Source of the DNA: Chrysoperla carnea
Taxonomy: Eukaryota; Arthropoda; Insecta; Neuroptera; Chrysopidae
Direction of reading: 5' to 3'
Assembly: GCF_905475395.1 (NCBI RefSeq)
Contig: NC_058338.1
Coordinates: 4,713,001-4,777,000, forward strand
DNA length: 64,000 nt
Below, piece by piece: positions 24,608 to 35,900 of the stretch (the first letter of the stretch is position 1; each line of letters begins with the position of its first letter). The notes beneath the pieces are model-generated. The model was not told the origin of the DNA and made no database searches. It saw only the letters and a program-made list of their open reading frames with translations. The position numbers and the translations under genes are program-made.

Positions 24608-27114
24608 CTACACTTTATTTGCTTTCTTTTTGCGTCGAGCGAGTGCCTCTAATCGTTTTCGCTCAATTTCTTGTTGAATTTTTTCCCAATTTTTAATTGG
24701 CACTATTTCTTGAGCTACCGTTTCATTTAATTTTTCTAGACTTTTTTGTGGTGGTGAAATTTTTGCTGAAACATAAATTAATTCTTTTACTTAAATTTCT
24801 CTATTGTAGTCTAGTCAGCAAGTTCAAATTGGTAAACTTGCTTATTTGTTTATAACTTTTGAAATTTTTTATGTGCTAAAAAACGTTTCCGATACATTTT
24901 TCTAGACATAATTTCGAATCCCGTATTTTAAAAGACCATTATTTCGATATTTCACCAATATAGACTTGTTGACTAGACTATTAATTCAAAAATTCACTTA
25001 CTTTGTTGATTCGGTGAAGCAATTTCAAACGAATGATTCCTTCGTTGAAATTTTCGTGATGGTGATTCGTCTACATTTATACCCATACTAGATTTTGGAC
25101 GCGATAATCCTTTCTTTTGTCGTTTAGCTAATGCCTCTTGGCGTTTCTTTTCTATTTCCTCTGGTGTACATTTTAACGTAGTAGGGGAACAATTTACTGG
25201 AAAATTAAACATTTTTTATAAGAAATTTTGGAATGTGTTTTTATTAAACCTACAGGATGTACCAAAGTTGTAGAGTTTGATGGGGGGAGATCATGTTCTG
25301 ACATCAGATTTGATCTAAAAAATATGAGAGAGAATAACACTTTACGACTACAGCTCCAGCAACTACGTCCACAGTGACCGCGGCTTCATCCACTGTTACA
25401 TCGATTGCAGGGAATCCAACAACAAGCGAAGAACAAAAAGACAAGGATAAAAAGAAACAGGAGAAACCGGATAAAGTAAAAGTTGCGAAAAAAATAGCAA
25501 AAGATATGGAACGATGGGCGAAAACAATGAGCAAAACGAAAGAAACAAATCGTGGCTTAATGTCGAATGATGGTTATTGTCACAATTCAACGACAGCAGC
25601 CGCTGCTGGCTCAGCTGATATTGGATTTGCTGTATTAGAGAAAAAAGTTGCTGTTACATCAAACTCGAATTTAATTGCGAAAAATGAAGCGAAATCACCA
25701 GGAAGCACTTCGGTAATTAAAAATATTGTTTAATTGTTACTAGTTAACATTTTTTCCGCAACTTTGATCATTCGGAACCCCCGATACCATTTCTTTCATT
25801 AGAAAAATCCTGACGAACCTTTTTTTTTACTTTTGCAGCAAAATAGTGCTCTTGTCGCAGTGTACGGTGGTGGTAGTGACACATCTGGCGATGAAGAAAA
25901 TAATGGAACGGGTGGATTAATTGAAGGTTTAGATTGGGAGAATCTTATCTGTTTGTTATGTAAACGAAAGTTTAATTCCAAAGAAGGCCTAGCAAAACAT
26001 CAAAAAGTATCCGATTTTCATCGTGCAAATCTCGAACAGTATTATCTACAGCATGGAATCGATAGGGAACAAGGGCAAATGATGAAATATCGAGATCGAG
26101 CCAAAGAAAGGCGAGAGAAATTTGGTGAATCTCTAGGATATATCGAAATAAATTTCGATTTCCTAGATCAGTTTTTTTGTAGTCCTAGGTGCAGTCCGCC
26201 ACCAAATTAGCATAATAAGAGTACTCAACTAGCTAATTCTTACTGATGATGACTACTTGGTAGTCGAAAATACGTATTTTAAAAATACAAAAAAACTGAT
26301 CTAGGAAATTGGGGCCAAAAATCGAAATTTACTTACTTTGATGTTCATCAAACGAATCACTTTTATTAAGTGGCCTAGGATTATTAACATCTATTTTGTA
26401 CTTATTTTCAGTACATGGTAAATCAATTTTTATCACAGTATTTGTATCACTACACTTTGAGGCAGGAACTTGTTGTGTAAGAGTATCCAAAACTTCATTA
26501 TCAATTGTCCCTAACAACATATCAAATGAATCATCACATAATTTTGCATCCGAATTAACAAACGTATTTAAAACACTTTTCGTAGGCGTAGAATATTTCG
26601 ATGTTTTAACAATTTGTTGATCACCTAGCACTTCTTTCTCGATTTGTTGACTACATTGCACAAGACAATCTGTAAACGAATCATCATCTTCGAATAAATT
26701 CTCAAAATCATCAGCTTTCTTACTGTTTCGCGGGACTTCCGGGACCTCGTTATGTAGTTTTTTATTAATTATCTGTTCGTTTAATGCATCTAATCGTTCT
26801 TTTAAATTATTCAATTTATGACTGTTCACAATCACTTTACGTTTAAATGGAATCACTAACGCAGGAGATTCAGACGTCACTTTAGGTTTATAACGGGTAA
26901 TAACACGTTTTTGTTGCGGTGATTGCCAATCCCAAACGACTTCACTCTCTGTTTCTTGTGTACATGGAAAAAATATTGGACTATCTGGTGGATTATTTCG
27001 ATCTGGTGTACTATGTGCCAATGTTTCGATTTCATCGTCTGTTTCAACTTGTTTGTCAAATATTCGATCACGTTTCATCTTCAATTTTGATGATTTACTT
27101 TTTGGGGTATTCAT
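24608..27114 (-). CDS. Etaa1: ETAA1-like ATR activator with two RPA-binding-like motifs
   Basis: ETAA1 is recruited to RPA-coated single-stranded DNA and activates the ATR checkpoint kinase. Exons in transcript order: 27114-26337, 25196-25002, 24765-24608, all in phase, giving 376 residues, much shorter than the vertebrate protein (over 900). An acidic N-terminal block has SEVVWDWQSP (Trp61), which aligns with the Trp-containing IFWD-x-x-SP core of the ETAA1 ATR-activating region. A middle acidic segment (FENLFEDDDSF) follows. The C-terminal exons contain two similar basic helices: KCTPEEIEKKRQEALAKRQK and QEIERKRLEALARRKKK. These match the RPA32-binding helix at the ETAA1 C-terminus, normally present once. 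Identification rests on these short motifs and their order. The first intron contains a foreign antisense gene fragment and a MITE. Confidence 0.8.
24840..24985 (+). repeat. Interspersed repeat shared with 9720-9880
   Basis: The second intron of the ETAA1-like gene contains a diverged copy of the sequence described at 9720-9880, in the same orientation relative to the window. Confidence 0.55.
25354..26121 (+). pseudogene. Two-exon fragment of an RBM5/RBM10-like splicing factor gene
   Basis: RBM5 and RBM10 are splicing regulators with RRM, zinc finger, OCRE and G-patch domains. Only a middle-to-late part is here. Exon A (25354-25712) has a Thr/Ala-rich start, then KVAKKIAKDMERWAKTMSK and ADIGFAVLEKK; exon B (25839-26121) has VAVYGGGSDTSGDEE, the C2H2 finger (CLLC...H...H at about 25953-26018) and KYRDRAKERREKFG. 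Both exons keep frame, acceptors and donors (GTAATT and GTGAAT), and no stop interrupts them. The upstream RRM/OCRE part and downstream G-patch are absent: ETAA1-like exons and a MITE lie there instead. Retained introns mean it came as a DNA copy, not through mRNA. It lies antisense in intron 1 of the ETAA1-like gene. I infer a captured or translocated gene piece; an expressed chimera is less likely. Confidence 0.8.
26150..26330. mobile_element. MITE family M1, full copy with terminal inverted repeats
   Basis: The ends are inverted: left AAATTTCGATTTCCTAGATC then AGTTTTTTTGTA; right TACAAAAAAACTGATCTAGG, AAATT and AAATCGAAATTT. The body matches 12408-12545 in reverse. It starts about 28 bp after the RBM-like exon and ends six bases before the ETAA1-like exon-1 splice donor. 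Confidence 0.85.
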
Positions 27115-27467
27115 ATTTATTTAAATTAAGGCACAACGGACGATTTACGATTTAAAGTTCTTTCGACATTTCAAAACATTTATCGTAACATAACCTCACA
27201 CGTATGGTTTATTTAAGTAAGGATAGGTAACGTTCTAACTTTGAAGTTTATGCAAGCAGATGTCAAGTTTTTATTTTTTATTATTAATAAATCTGTTTAT
27301 TTATTATTACCTATTATTATTATTAATATTAATAATGATTTTATTTTTAAATACATATAAATTTAGAGTATTCAAGGGAAAAAAAACTAAGTTTTTATTA
27401 TGAAATTATATTTTGGCGCCAAAACATTAATTTATGGCCGTCATTTCAGTGAGTTCCACTTAGCGTT

Positions 27468-27533
27468 CATAACGCCTAAAAAACTTCTTCTCCCGTTCCA
27501 CATAACGCCTAAAAAACTTCTTCTCCCGTTCCA
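27468..27533 (+). repeat. Two perfect 33-bp direct repeats
   Basis: The unit begins CATAACGCCTAAAAAACTTC and continues TTCTCCCGTTCCA; it occurs at 27468 and again at 27501 without differences, and a third partial start (CATTACG) follows at 27534. Identity implies a recent tandem duplication. Confidence 0.9.
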
Positions 27534-29156
27534 CATTACGACTACAGTCGTTGTGGTCGCGGCTAAAACGTCGTTAGTTATGCTGACGCACATGGAGAAA
27601 CCTTAAAAGATATAAAAGTGCAATATGTATAAAATTATTGGAAACAATCGTACGTTAGCGATACTATTAAAGGAAACACGAATTCAAAATTTTGATGTCA
27701 TTTTAAATCAAATTATCGTGAATAAACTATTTTGAATCAGATCGCTTTCGAATAAGATGCCGATGTTATAACGGCTCGGTTACATAAGGTGTACATGGAA
27801 CAGTAAAAAAAGATTATCTTATTAGCTTCAAAATAGTTCGTGTAACCCTCAAGAGATGCGCTAGTGTCGCTCATTTCCATTCCATTAAGATGATTGAATC
27901 GTCTTTTAAGTTCTGTCGTATCTCAAGTATATATTATCGATTGTAATTCAGTTCGATATAACAGTTTTAACGTCAAGTAAATGATACCAGCGTCAATTAC
28001 AACCAAATTTGAGTTTTTTTTTCAATTTTACTATAAATTTGCGACTCTGCCACAATAATTCCACTATCTGAAGTTGGCAACACTGTTCAAGATAATATTG
28101 TAGGATTGTAGCTTCCTGTCAATTTTATCTTTCATTCACGAAGTAAATTCTATCTATTTTAACTTTCTTGTCCCGAAGCCCCGAATTAGTTTCGAACCTG
28201 CGGTGTGATGTCACCGTAACCCATGTTTGCATGAGATTTTGAATTTTCCAGGGAAATTAGGAGACGAAGTCACGAATAACCATTTCATTTGATCATCACA
28301 CAAATGTTTTTTTGAGATAAGACGTGAAATTAATGTGAGAAATTACTCTTTCTATAAAATTTCGAAACTTATTTCGGAGATTATTCGTTCAACTCGAATG
28401 ACTCGAATTTTTGCTACATGAAGGAAAAAAAATGAATTTTGAAAAAGGTTAAGGTAAGTTTATAAAAAAAACAAAATCCAAAGTTTTAAATTTTTTTTAT
28501 TAATTACATAATTATTTTGTTTAAGTACCTTACAATTATCTGAAAATTATTTATAACGATCACATATCAAATTCGATTAAAACTGTTTTTTTTTTATTCT
28601 TTTAAATACGATATGTACACAGTTTTTTTTTGTAAAATTAATTATACAATAAAATATAAATAAATTAAGTTTTAATCATCAGTTATAATGATAACGTATT
28701 TTATAAGAAAAGTGTGCATTATTTTTTTATAAAATTTAAAAATTTGTTTTTCTTATTCAAAAGAATTTTCAATTTTTTCGTTTATTTGTCTATTTTTAAG
28801 ATAGATGTATTCGTTGTGTGCGTAGTCATGGTAGGGACAATAAAATTGATGCTAGCGCTTCCAGTGAAAGGCGTTAAAGGAGGCTGTTATGACTAATCTG
28901 CAATTCTTTACATGTTAATGTTATAGAAAATGTCAAATTAAAATTATTGAAAAACAATAATTAATTAAACTTAATGCATTAAAAATTGTGAAAATGAGAA
29001 ATCAAATTGCACAAATATTATTTTTTAAATGTAAATTATCATAATTATTTATTTAAATTTGTGAGACAATAATATTAAATTTTCAATGAAAGTCATAACT
29101 ACAATCCATACAATTATATATGCATTCATACAATTCTATAATTTAAGTAGTGTTTC

Positions 29157-29170
29157 GTTACCATGGAAAC
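29157..29170. promoter_or_regulatory. RFX-type X-box-like palindrome
   Basis: The sequence GTTACCATGGAAAC matches the RFX binding consensus (GTNRCC then RGYAAC) at all but one position and is nearly palindromic. X-boxes usually lie just upstream of ciliary genes, but I recognise no such gene beside it. It could be a chance match or an Otx 3' regulatory site. Confidence 0.3.
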
Positions 29171-29968
29171 GCCTCCTAAAAAACTCACGCACGGAGCGAA
29201 TACATATGCTTGGATAAAAATCTACTTTCTTTTGTCTGAAATGTTTAAATTTCTTTTAAATGCTTATAATTTTGATCTTCCGATTTTTAAAAGTGTTTTT
29301 TTTTTTTTTTTTTTATTTATCGTATTAGGCTCAACTTCTAGGAGACCGAAGACAGTAAGTTACAAATGATTTTTATCGCCTGGGATATGTTTACATATGT
29401 TACAAATTCATGTAACGTTATATTTTACAAAGAAAAGACAAGGCTAGAAACAAGGATTTTTGTTCAGCGGAGCTTCGAAACGTGAAAATAAGTTGTAAGT
29501 ATTCATAATTTTACTTGTAGTAAATGTTTTATCACAAAATTGCCATGAAAACGGCTTTTCTCCAATATGAATTCGTTTATGTTGAATTAAAGTGATTTTT
29601 TTCAGCAGTTTCACATTCGATTTGTTTCGAATTTTCCCGTTTCATTTTCAACTTCGTAGTTTTAAAAAAAAATACACACATTTCAAATAGTACGATTAAA
29701 CACATTTAAAAAAAATATTTAGAGTATAATTTTCTTTATTTTTAATAATTATTATTAGGCCCTTAGATTCGTTCGATAAATTAACTTTTTTTTTTTTTTT
29801 TAAATATTTCTAAATTATTTAAGATTTTTATTGCACATTTTATCTGTAAATAATAGTAAAAAAAAAGTTTAACATCTTTATTCTTCAATTTAATTACAAA
29901 TTTGATTTTTCGTTACAATAATTATTATTGGCAACAAAGATCCCAGCACGTAATATTTCAGTCCGTTC

Positions 29969-32900
29969 TCATTTACGTTCCCAATTTGAAGTATTATAAA
30001 ACCATGAAGATTCATCACGTGATTTAGTCCAGCTGCTTTCCAATGTATTGTCCTGAAAACAAAATCATATTTAGAAAAGATCTATAACTTAGAGGTTTCT
30101 ATTATCTCATATGGAATGTAGACATGGAGCCCCAGTTTCCTTCAAGGGAATAGTCTCATATCAATCTTTCGTGACAGTTGATTTTGAAAAGATTCAGTTT
30201 AGATTGAAAGGTTGGACTTTTAAGTTCTCTAAAAAAGATTTCCTTATGAATACTTACAGTAACATTAAATTGAGAATGTGACATCGCTGATGTTGGAGTT
30301 AAATAATCCATATTGGAATAGTATGGATAATTTTGATAACAATTTGCTGTTGATTGCCCACTAGAACCAATGGATCCAGTGGTGGGTGTTAATGAATTTG
30401 ATGTTGAACCTAATGCACCTGATGAAGCCGTAACTAAGGATGTTGAACTTGTTGCTGCTATATTACCCCATGTTCGATGTTGTTCTAATGTTAAACTATC
30501 TATTGCTGCTGGTGACCATATGCTAGTACTTGCGTTACTGCTGCCACTAGAACTATATGGTGCTGCCGAAAGCTGTAATTGGAATACATATTTTAATAAA
30601 TTTTGGTTTCAAATTAATTTTATCTTTTGGTTTTGACAAAATTAGCGCGGTCAGTCAAGCGAACGGTAGAACAGGGGTCAGATATATGCTATCAAAACGG
30701 TTATGATTTCCGTGGTATTAAAATGAATTTACTATAAATAACAGTTATGTCAGTCAGTCAGTTAAATGTGAGAGCAGAGCTGATCAGTCAGCAATAATGT
30801 ATCTACAATAAATAAATGAGATTCAGTTATGATTGCCGTGATATTTTCAATGAAACAGATTTCAATGAAAATCATATGCAGTAGAAATTGATTTTGGCAG
30901 ATTTTTGTATGTGCGTTTTTATACAATAATTCAAAATATTCGCGCGTTGCCAGGCTGCGAGACAAAGAGGGAAGAAGATCCCTTTTTTCGGTCTCTTTTT
31001 CAACGGTCAATAATTCACTTATTGCGTTTCCTATGCTCCTACGCCTCTATCTTATATTACCTCTATGGTTTTAAAACACATTAAACAGAATATGATAATG
31101 GAAGTTGTATTCAAAAGTACAATCAAAGATACGAACCGTTGGTGGTGTACTAGTGCTGCCGCCTGAGGAAAGTAATTGAGGTTTAATGTATAGTGTCGGT
31201 GAATCTCGTAGTAGTGGCGCTGTATGAGCAATTGGTGAACTTGCTGTTGAACTGCTAAAAAGAAGTAAAATAAAAAAACAATCAATAATACCTTGTTCGT
31301 GTCATAAAAATATAATATTGATAATAATTTTAATTACCTTGTACTTGTATTATTGTTATTCAAAATGGAAGGCGGTGGGGATTTAGTTAACGTGATGGGA
31401 TTAGTACTTGTTGGAGTTACTGTCTGTGTTTTACTAATTTTATTTGCTCTACCAGTACTTTTTTCACTACTTCCATTGTTCTGTGATTGTTGATGTTGTT
31501 TTTGCTGTTGTCGACATTTAGCTCTTCGATTTTTAAACCATACCTGGAATAAATACCATAATTTAAGGGAAATGACAAAATTAATTTTTTTTTATTGAGG
31601 CATTGGATAAATAGATGGATATTTAGAAACCATAGTAATTTATAACAGTACTATTTAAATCAGATCCGTGTGCACGAGAGGGGTTTTGAGGGTTTCAAAA
31701 ATTCCAATAAGATCGGATCAAAGTTGCGTGTGTTATAAAAAAAAAAATCGAATTTTTCAACTTTATGACGTCATCAGAATCCAAAAAATTTAATTTTGCG
31801 CTATCATACCCAAATTTTATCCAATTTTGATAAGCAAAATATGTAATCCTACTAAATTTAGGTCATATTTTTCATATTTGTGATCAAAATGAACCTAGCT
31901 CTAATAAGTTTCAAGAATATGCAGTCCTAGTCCCGGAATTAAGCACATAAGGGATAACTAGCGAAAAATTGACATCACAGCTGAAAAGAATGAACCAAAA
32001 TTAGTGGATTTCAAAAAAATTCCAGTAAGATCGGATCAAAGTTGCGTGTGTTATCAAAAAATCGAATTTTTTAACTTTATGACGTCATCAGAATTAAAAA
32101 ATTTAATTTTGCTCTATCAAATCCAAATTTTATCCAATTTTGGTAAACCAAGTATGTAATCCTACTAAATTTAGGGTATATTTTTTAAATTTGTGATCAA
32201 AATTAACCTAGCTCTAATAGGTTTCCAGAATGTGGAATCCTGGTCCCGGAATTAAGCACATAAGTGATAGCTAGCGAAAAATTGATATCACAGCTGAAAA
32301 GAATGACCTAAAATTAGTGGATTTCAAAAAAAATTCCAATAAGATCGGATCAAAGTTGCCTGTGTTATCAAAAAATCGAATTTCTTAACTTTATGACGTC
32401 ATCAGAATCCAAAAAATTTAATTTTGCTCTATCACATCCAAATTTTATCCAATTTTGATAAACCAAGATTGTAATCCTACTAAATTTGGGCCATACTTTT
32501 CATATTTGTGATCAAAATTAACCTAGTTCTAATAAGTTTCAAGAATGTGCAGTATTAGTCCCGGAATGAAGCACATAAGTGATAGCTAGCGAAAAATTGA
32601 CATCACAGCTGAAAAGAATGACCCAAAATTAGTGGGTTACAAAAAAAATTCCGATAAGATCGGATCAAAGTTGCGTGTGTTATCAAAAAATAGAATTTTT
32701 TAACTTTATGACGTCATCAGAATCCAAAAAATTTAATTTTGCACTATCGCATCCAAATTTTATCCAATTTTGATAAGCCAAGTATGTAATCCTACTAAAT
32801 TTGGGTCATACTTTTCAAATTTGTGAAGAAAATTAATCTAGTTCTAATAAGTTTCAAGAATGTGCAGTCCTAGTTCCGGAATTAATCACAAAATTCCAAT

Positions 32901-35900
32901 AAGATAAGATCAAATTTGCCTGTGTTATCAAAAAAATCGAATTTTTTAACTTTATGACTTTATCTAAATTAATGAGCGGCTTTTACATGATTCTTTACTA
33001 ACTTTTTGTTTTACGTATAAAACATACGTTTTGTTTTGTGCCTCTATTTCTTATGCACCGGTGGCGGACGCCTCCTTAGCCACGCCTTAGTTACGGACCT
33101 GAGACTATTACATTTAAGTGACGTTCGCTTTTATTTTATTTTTAACTTTGAAATCTGCAAGGTAAAAATATGACGTGATAGTAAAAAAAAAAAACTGCAC
33201 GTGATCTAGCATAAGTATTAACTTTGTGTAACTGACACCAATAGGTAATAAATAATATGTAGAGATTCTCTCTCACCTGGCTAATTTGATAATAAAAAAA
33301 AAATACATCGTCTATTCGTTCATAGAAATTATTACACAATAGATTATTCAAATTCTGTCTTTTTTTTTTTATTAATGTTCTATTATTTTCATTCAAGTAA
33401 TAGATTAAATTTTGTGGAATAGTTATACACAAAACTTTGTTGCAATAATTTAAAAATGGTTAAAAACTTGATCAGTAGCGTATTTTACATCTCTTCAAGC
33501 CTGTAGATCTATGGGTAGTACTTGAAAGAAATAGGGAATATTCATGAATTCTTTTTGTACCCTGTATACACGGTGTTCTGTTATTGACTGCAGATCGTGG
33601 GCTTACAGAATAAGCTCATAAAGACGATGGAAAAAGTTATTTACCAATTTTGGATCTGAGCCCTAATTTGGGCGCTACAGGTATGACAAAAATTGATAAA
33701 TTTGTTCATTCACTGAATATCATTCGATAACCAGCAGCCAATGATAATCTGTAAATTATAGTATCTATCATTTAATAATATTCAACTTAAGAAGGGATAT
33801 CAACTGATTTCATGCGATTATATTATTTTGTAAAACATTTAAAAAAATTATTTCATTGGTTTTTGTCAAATCCCTACTTTTCATATTTTTATTATATTTT
33901 TGCAAGAAAACATTAGATTATTAGTAAAAAACAAATTACGTCATAAAAGGCGTGTCTTTCATTTAACGTAAACTCTATCCGGGGACACACTATATATCAA
34001 GGTATACTAAGTTTAGTTTGCCTGTTCTTTAACCAAAGTTTATTAATATAACAAAATAATTGTAAACTTACTTGCACTCTTGATTCTGGTAAATTAATTT
34101 TCAATGCAACTTCTTCTCGCATAAATATATCTGGATAACGTGTTTTTGCAAACAATGCTTCTAAAATATCTAACTGCGCTCTGGTAAATGTTGTCCTCTC
34201 TCGTCGTTGTTTTCGAGGGTTTCCTGTATAACACATCACTAACTGCTCGTCAATCGAAATACTTTATTTGTAAATATTTGTGATAAGTAATTATTATAAA
34301 ATTTAAAAAAAAAAAATATTTAATAAAAATTCCTTTTTTACTTGTTTATTATTTTTATACAAACGTTGATTACGATCTAATTTCCACTATTCATATACAG
34401 AATGTTCGATTTACATCTAGACATGTAAATATCATGAGTATGGCAGAGTACATGCCTTAAGCAATGCATCTAAGTAAGAGGTATTATAGGTGTTATATGA
34501 AATTGCATTGTAGTTCATCTATTCAACTAAGAAACTCCCACTCTCCAAGCGTCTTACAACTATCTTAACGCATATCGAAGCTTCAACACATGTATATAAG
34601 ACCTCTCACTTAGATGCACATTGCTTAACGCTTGTACTCTGTCATACTAGTGATATTTAAATGCCTAGATGTAAATCGAACATTCTGTATATGTAGTATA
34701 CGCAGTGAGTTTAATCAGTTGTTGTTTTTTTCTGTTTATTATATGTGTTTGCAATTGTTGAAATCATTTTTACAGACCATTAAACAAAAATAAAATTTGT
34801 TTAAAAAAAAAAAAAAATAGAAAATTAAAAATAAAGCATAATATTAATAACACTGCAATTCACAATCAAACAGCTCTATAGCTATTATAGGTACAATAAC
34901 TATAGTAAAAAAAAAAAAATCAAAAAAGCTCAATATAAAACAAAAAATAATATAAAATAAACATCATAGGTATACTTCTATACAGAATGTCAAGGAAAAC
35001 CTGTAGTTCTACATTACAAATTCTACATTAAGAGCCTAAATGGCCGAGCAGTCTAAGGCGTTTGTCTTCGACTGTTTGTCCATTTAGACTGATATTTGAA
35101 TTTTATCGGAATTAGAGTGAACAAATTTTTCTCGAATTTTCACAATTTTTAAATCACAAATAATTTTTGGTTTCACGAATTAATAGAGCTCTTTGTAATT
35201 ACGTGGTAAATTTGATCAAAAAATACAAAAATCGAGTTTATTTGACGATTTATTGAGCAGTTTCTAAGATATCATCTGATATCAACCTAAACTCGAAACT
35301 CAAAAAACTAAATCACTTTTTTACAGTAGATATCGACTGAATTGATCTATAACCTAACACCCTGTATAACAATTTTCATCATATAATAAATTTTCTATAT
35401 TTGAGTACCTATAAATACATTCAAACTATCATCCTACTATTATATATATATATTTTATTTTCGAATTTTATTGAATTTAATCCGACTCATTTACAGGTCA
35501 ATTATTTTACCAAAAGAGTACTTAAAAATATAAATTGATACTTCCATTATCAATATTATTGTTTTATATATGTGCTTTGGTATTTATTTTATTGAAAGGT
35601 CATCCATCAAGCTCTAAATCGATCGATGGGAAAATAGTTAAGTTACCCATCAGAAAGTAGAAATTAAAAAAAGAATTTTTAAGAATCACTTTTTCGATAT
35701 TTAAACATTTATGGGTAGTTAGTTCTGCAAACTAAGAAATGTTCGGCTTCTCAGCTGAAATATCATGAATTAGTTGGTCCCTAAAAATGTCACCCGTAAG
35801 AGACATGCTATTATCTTATTTTCCCAAAAGTATATGTTAATCAATTCTTCTAACATGCATAGCTAATTTTTTCGACCAACATATTGAGTCCTTCATCTGA

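Larger units (their letters stand above)
27115..29968. other. Intergenic sequence between ETAA1-like gene and Otx 3' end
   Basis: No exon with homology was recognised. It includes a 33-bp duplication (27468-27533), a short inverted match to the repeat at 57912 (about 28845-28885), an RFX-like X-box (29157-29170) and poly-T tracts. The part nearest 29969 should be the 3' untranslated region of Otx (transcribed leftwards). Confidence 0.5.

Noticed and set aside
26329-27155. Plus-strand frames across the ETAA1-like first exon
   Set aside because: They are shadows of the long minus-strand exon with conserved motifs.
29163-29369. First exon of a gene starting METPPKK next to the X-box
   Set aside because: A GTAAGT follows, but the frame runs through a long poly-T tract and no partner exon was found.
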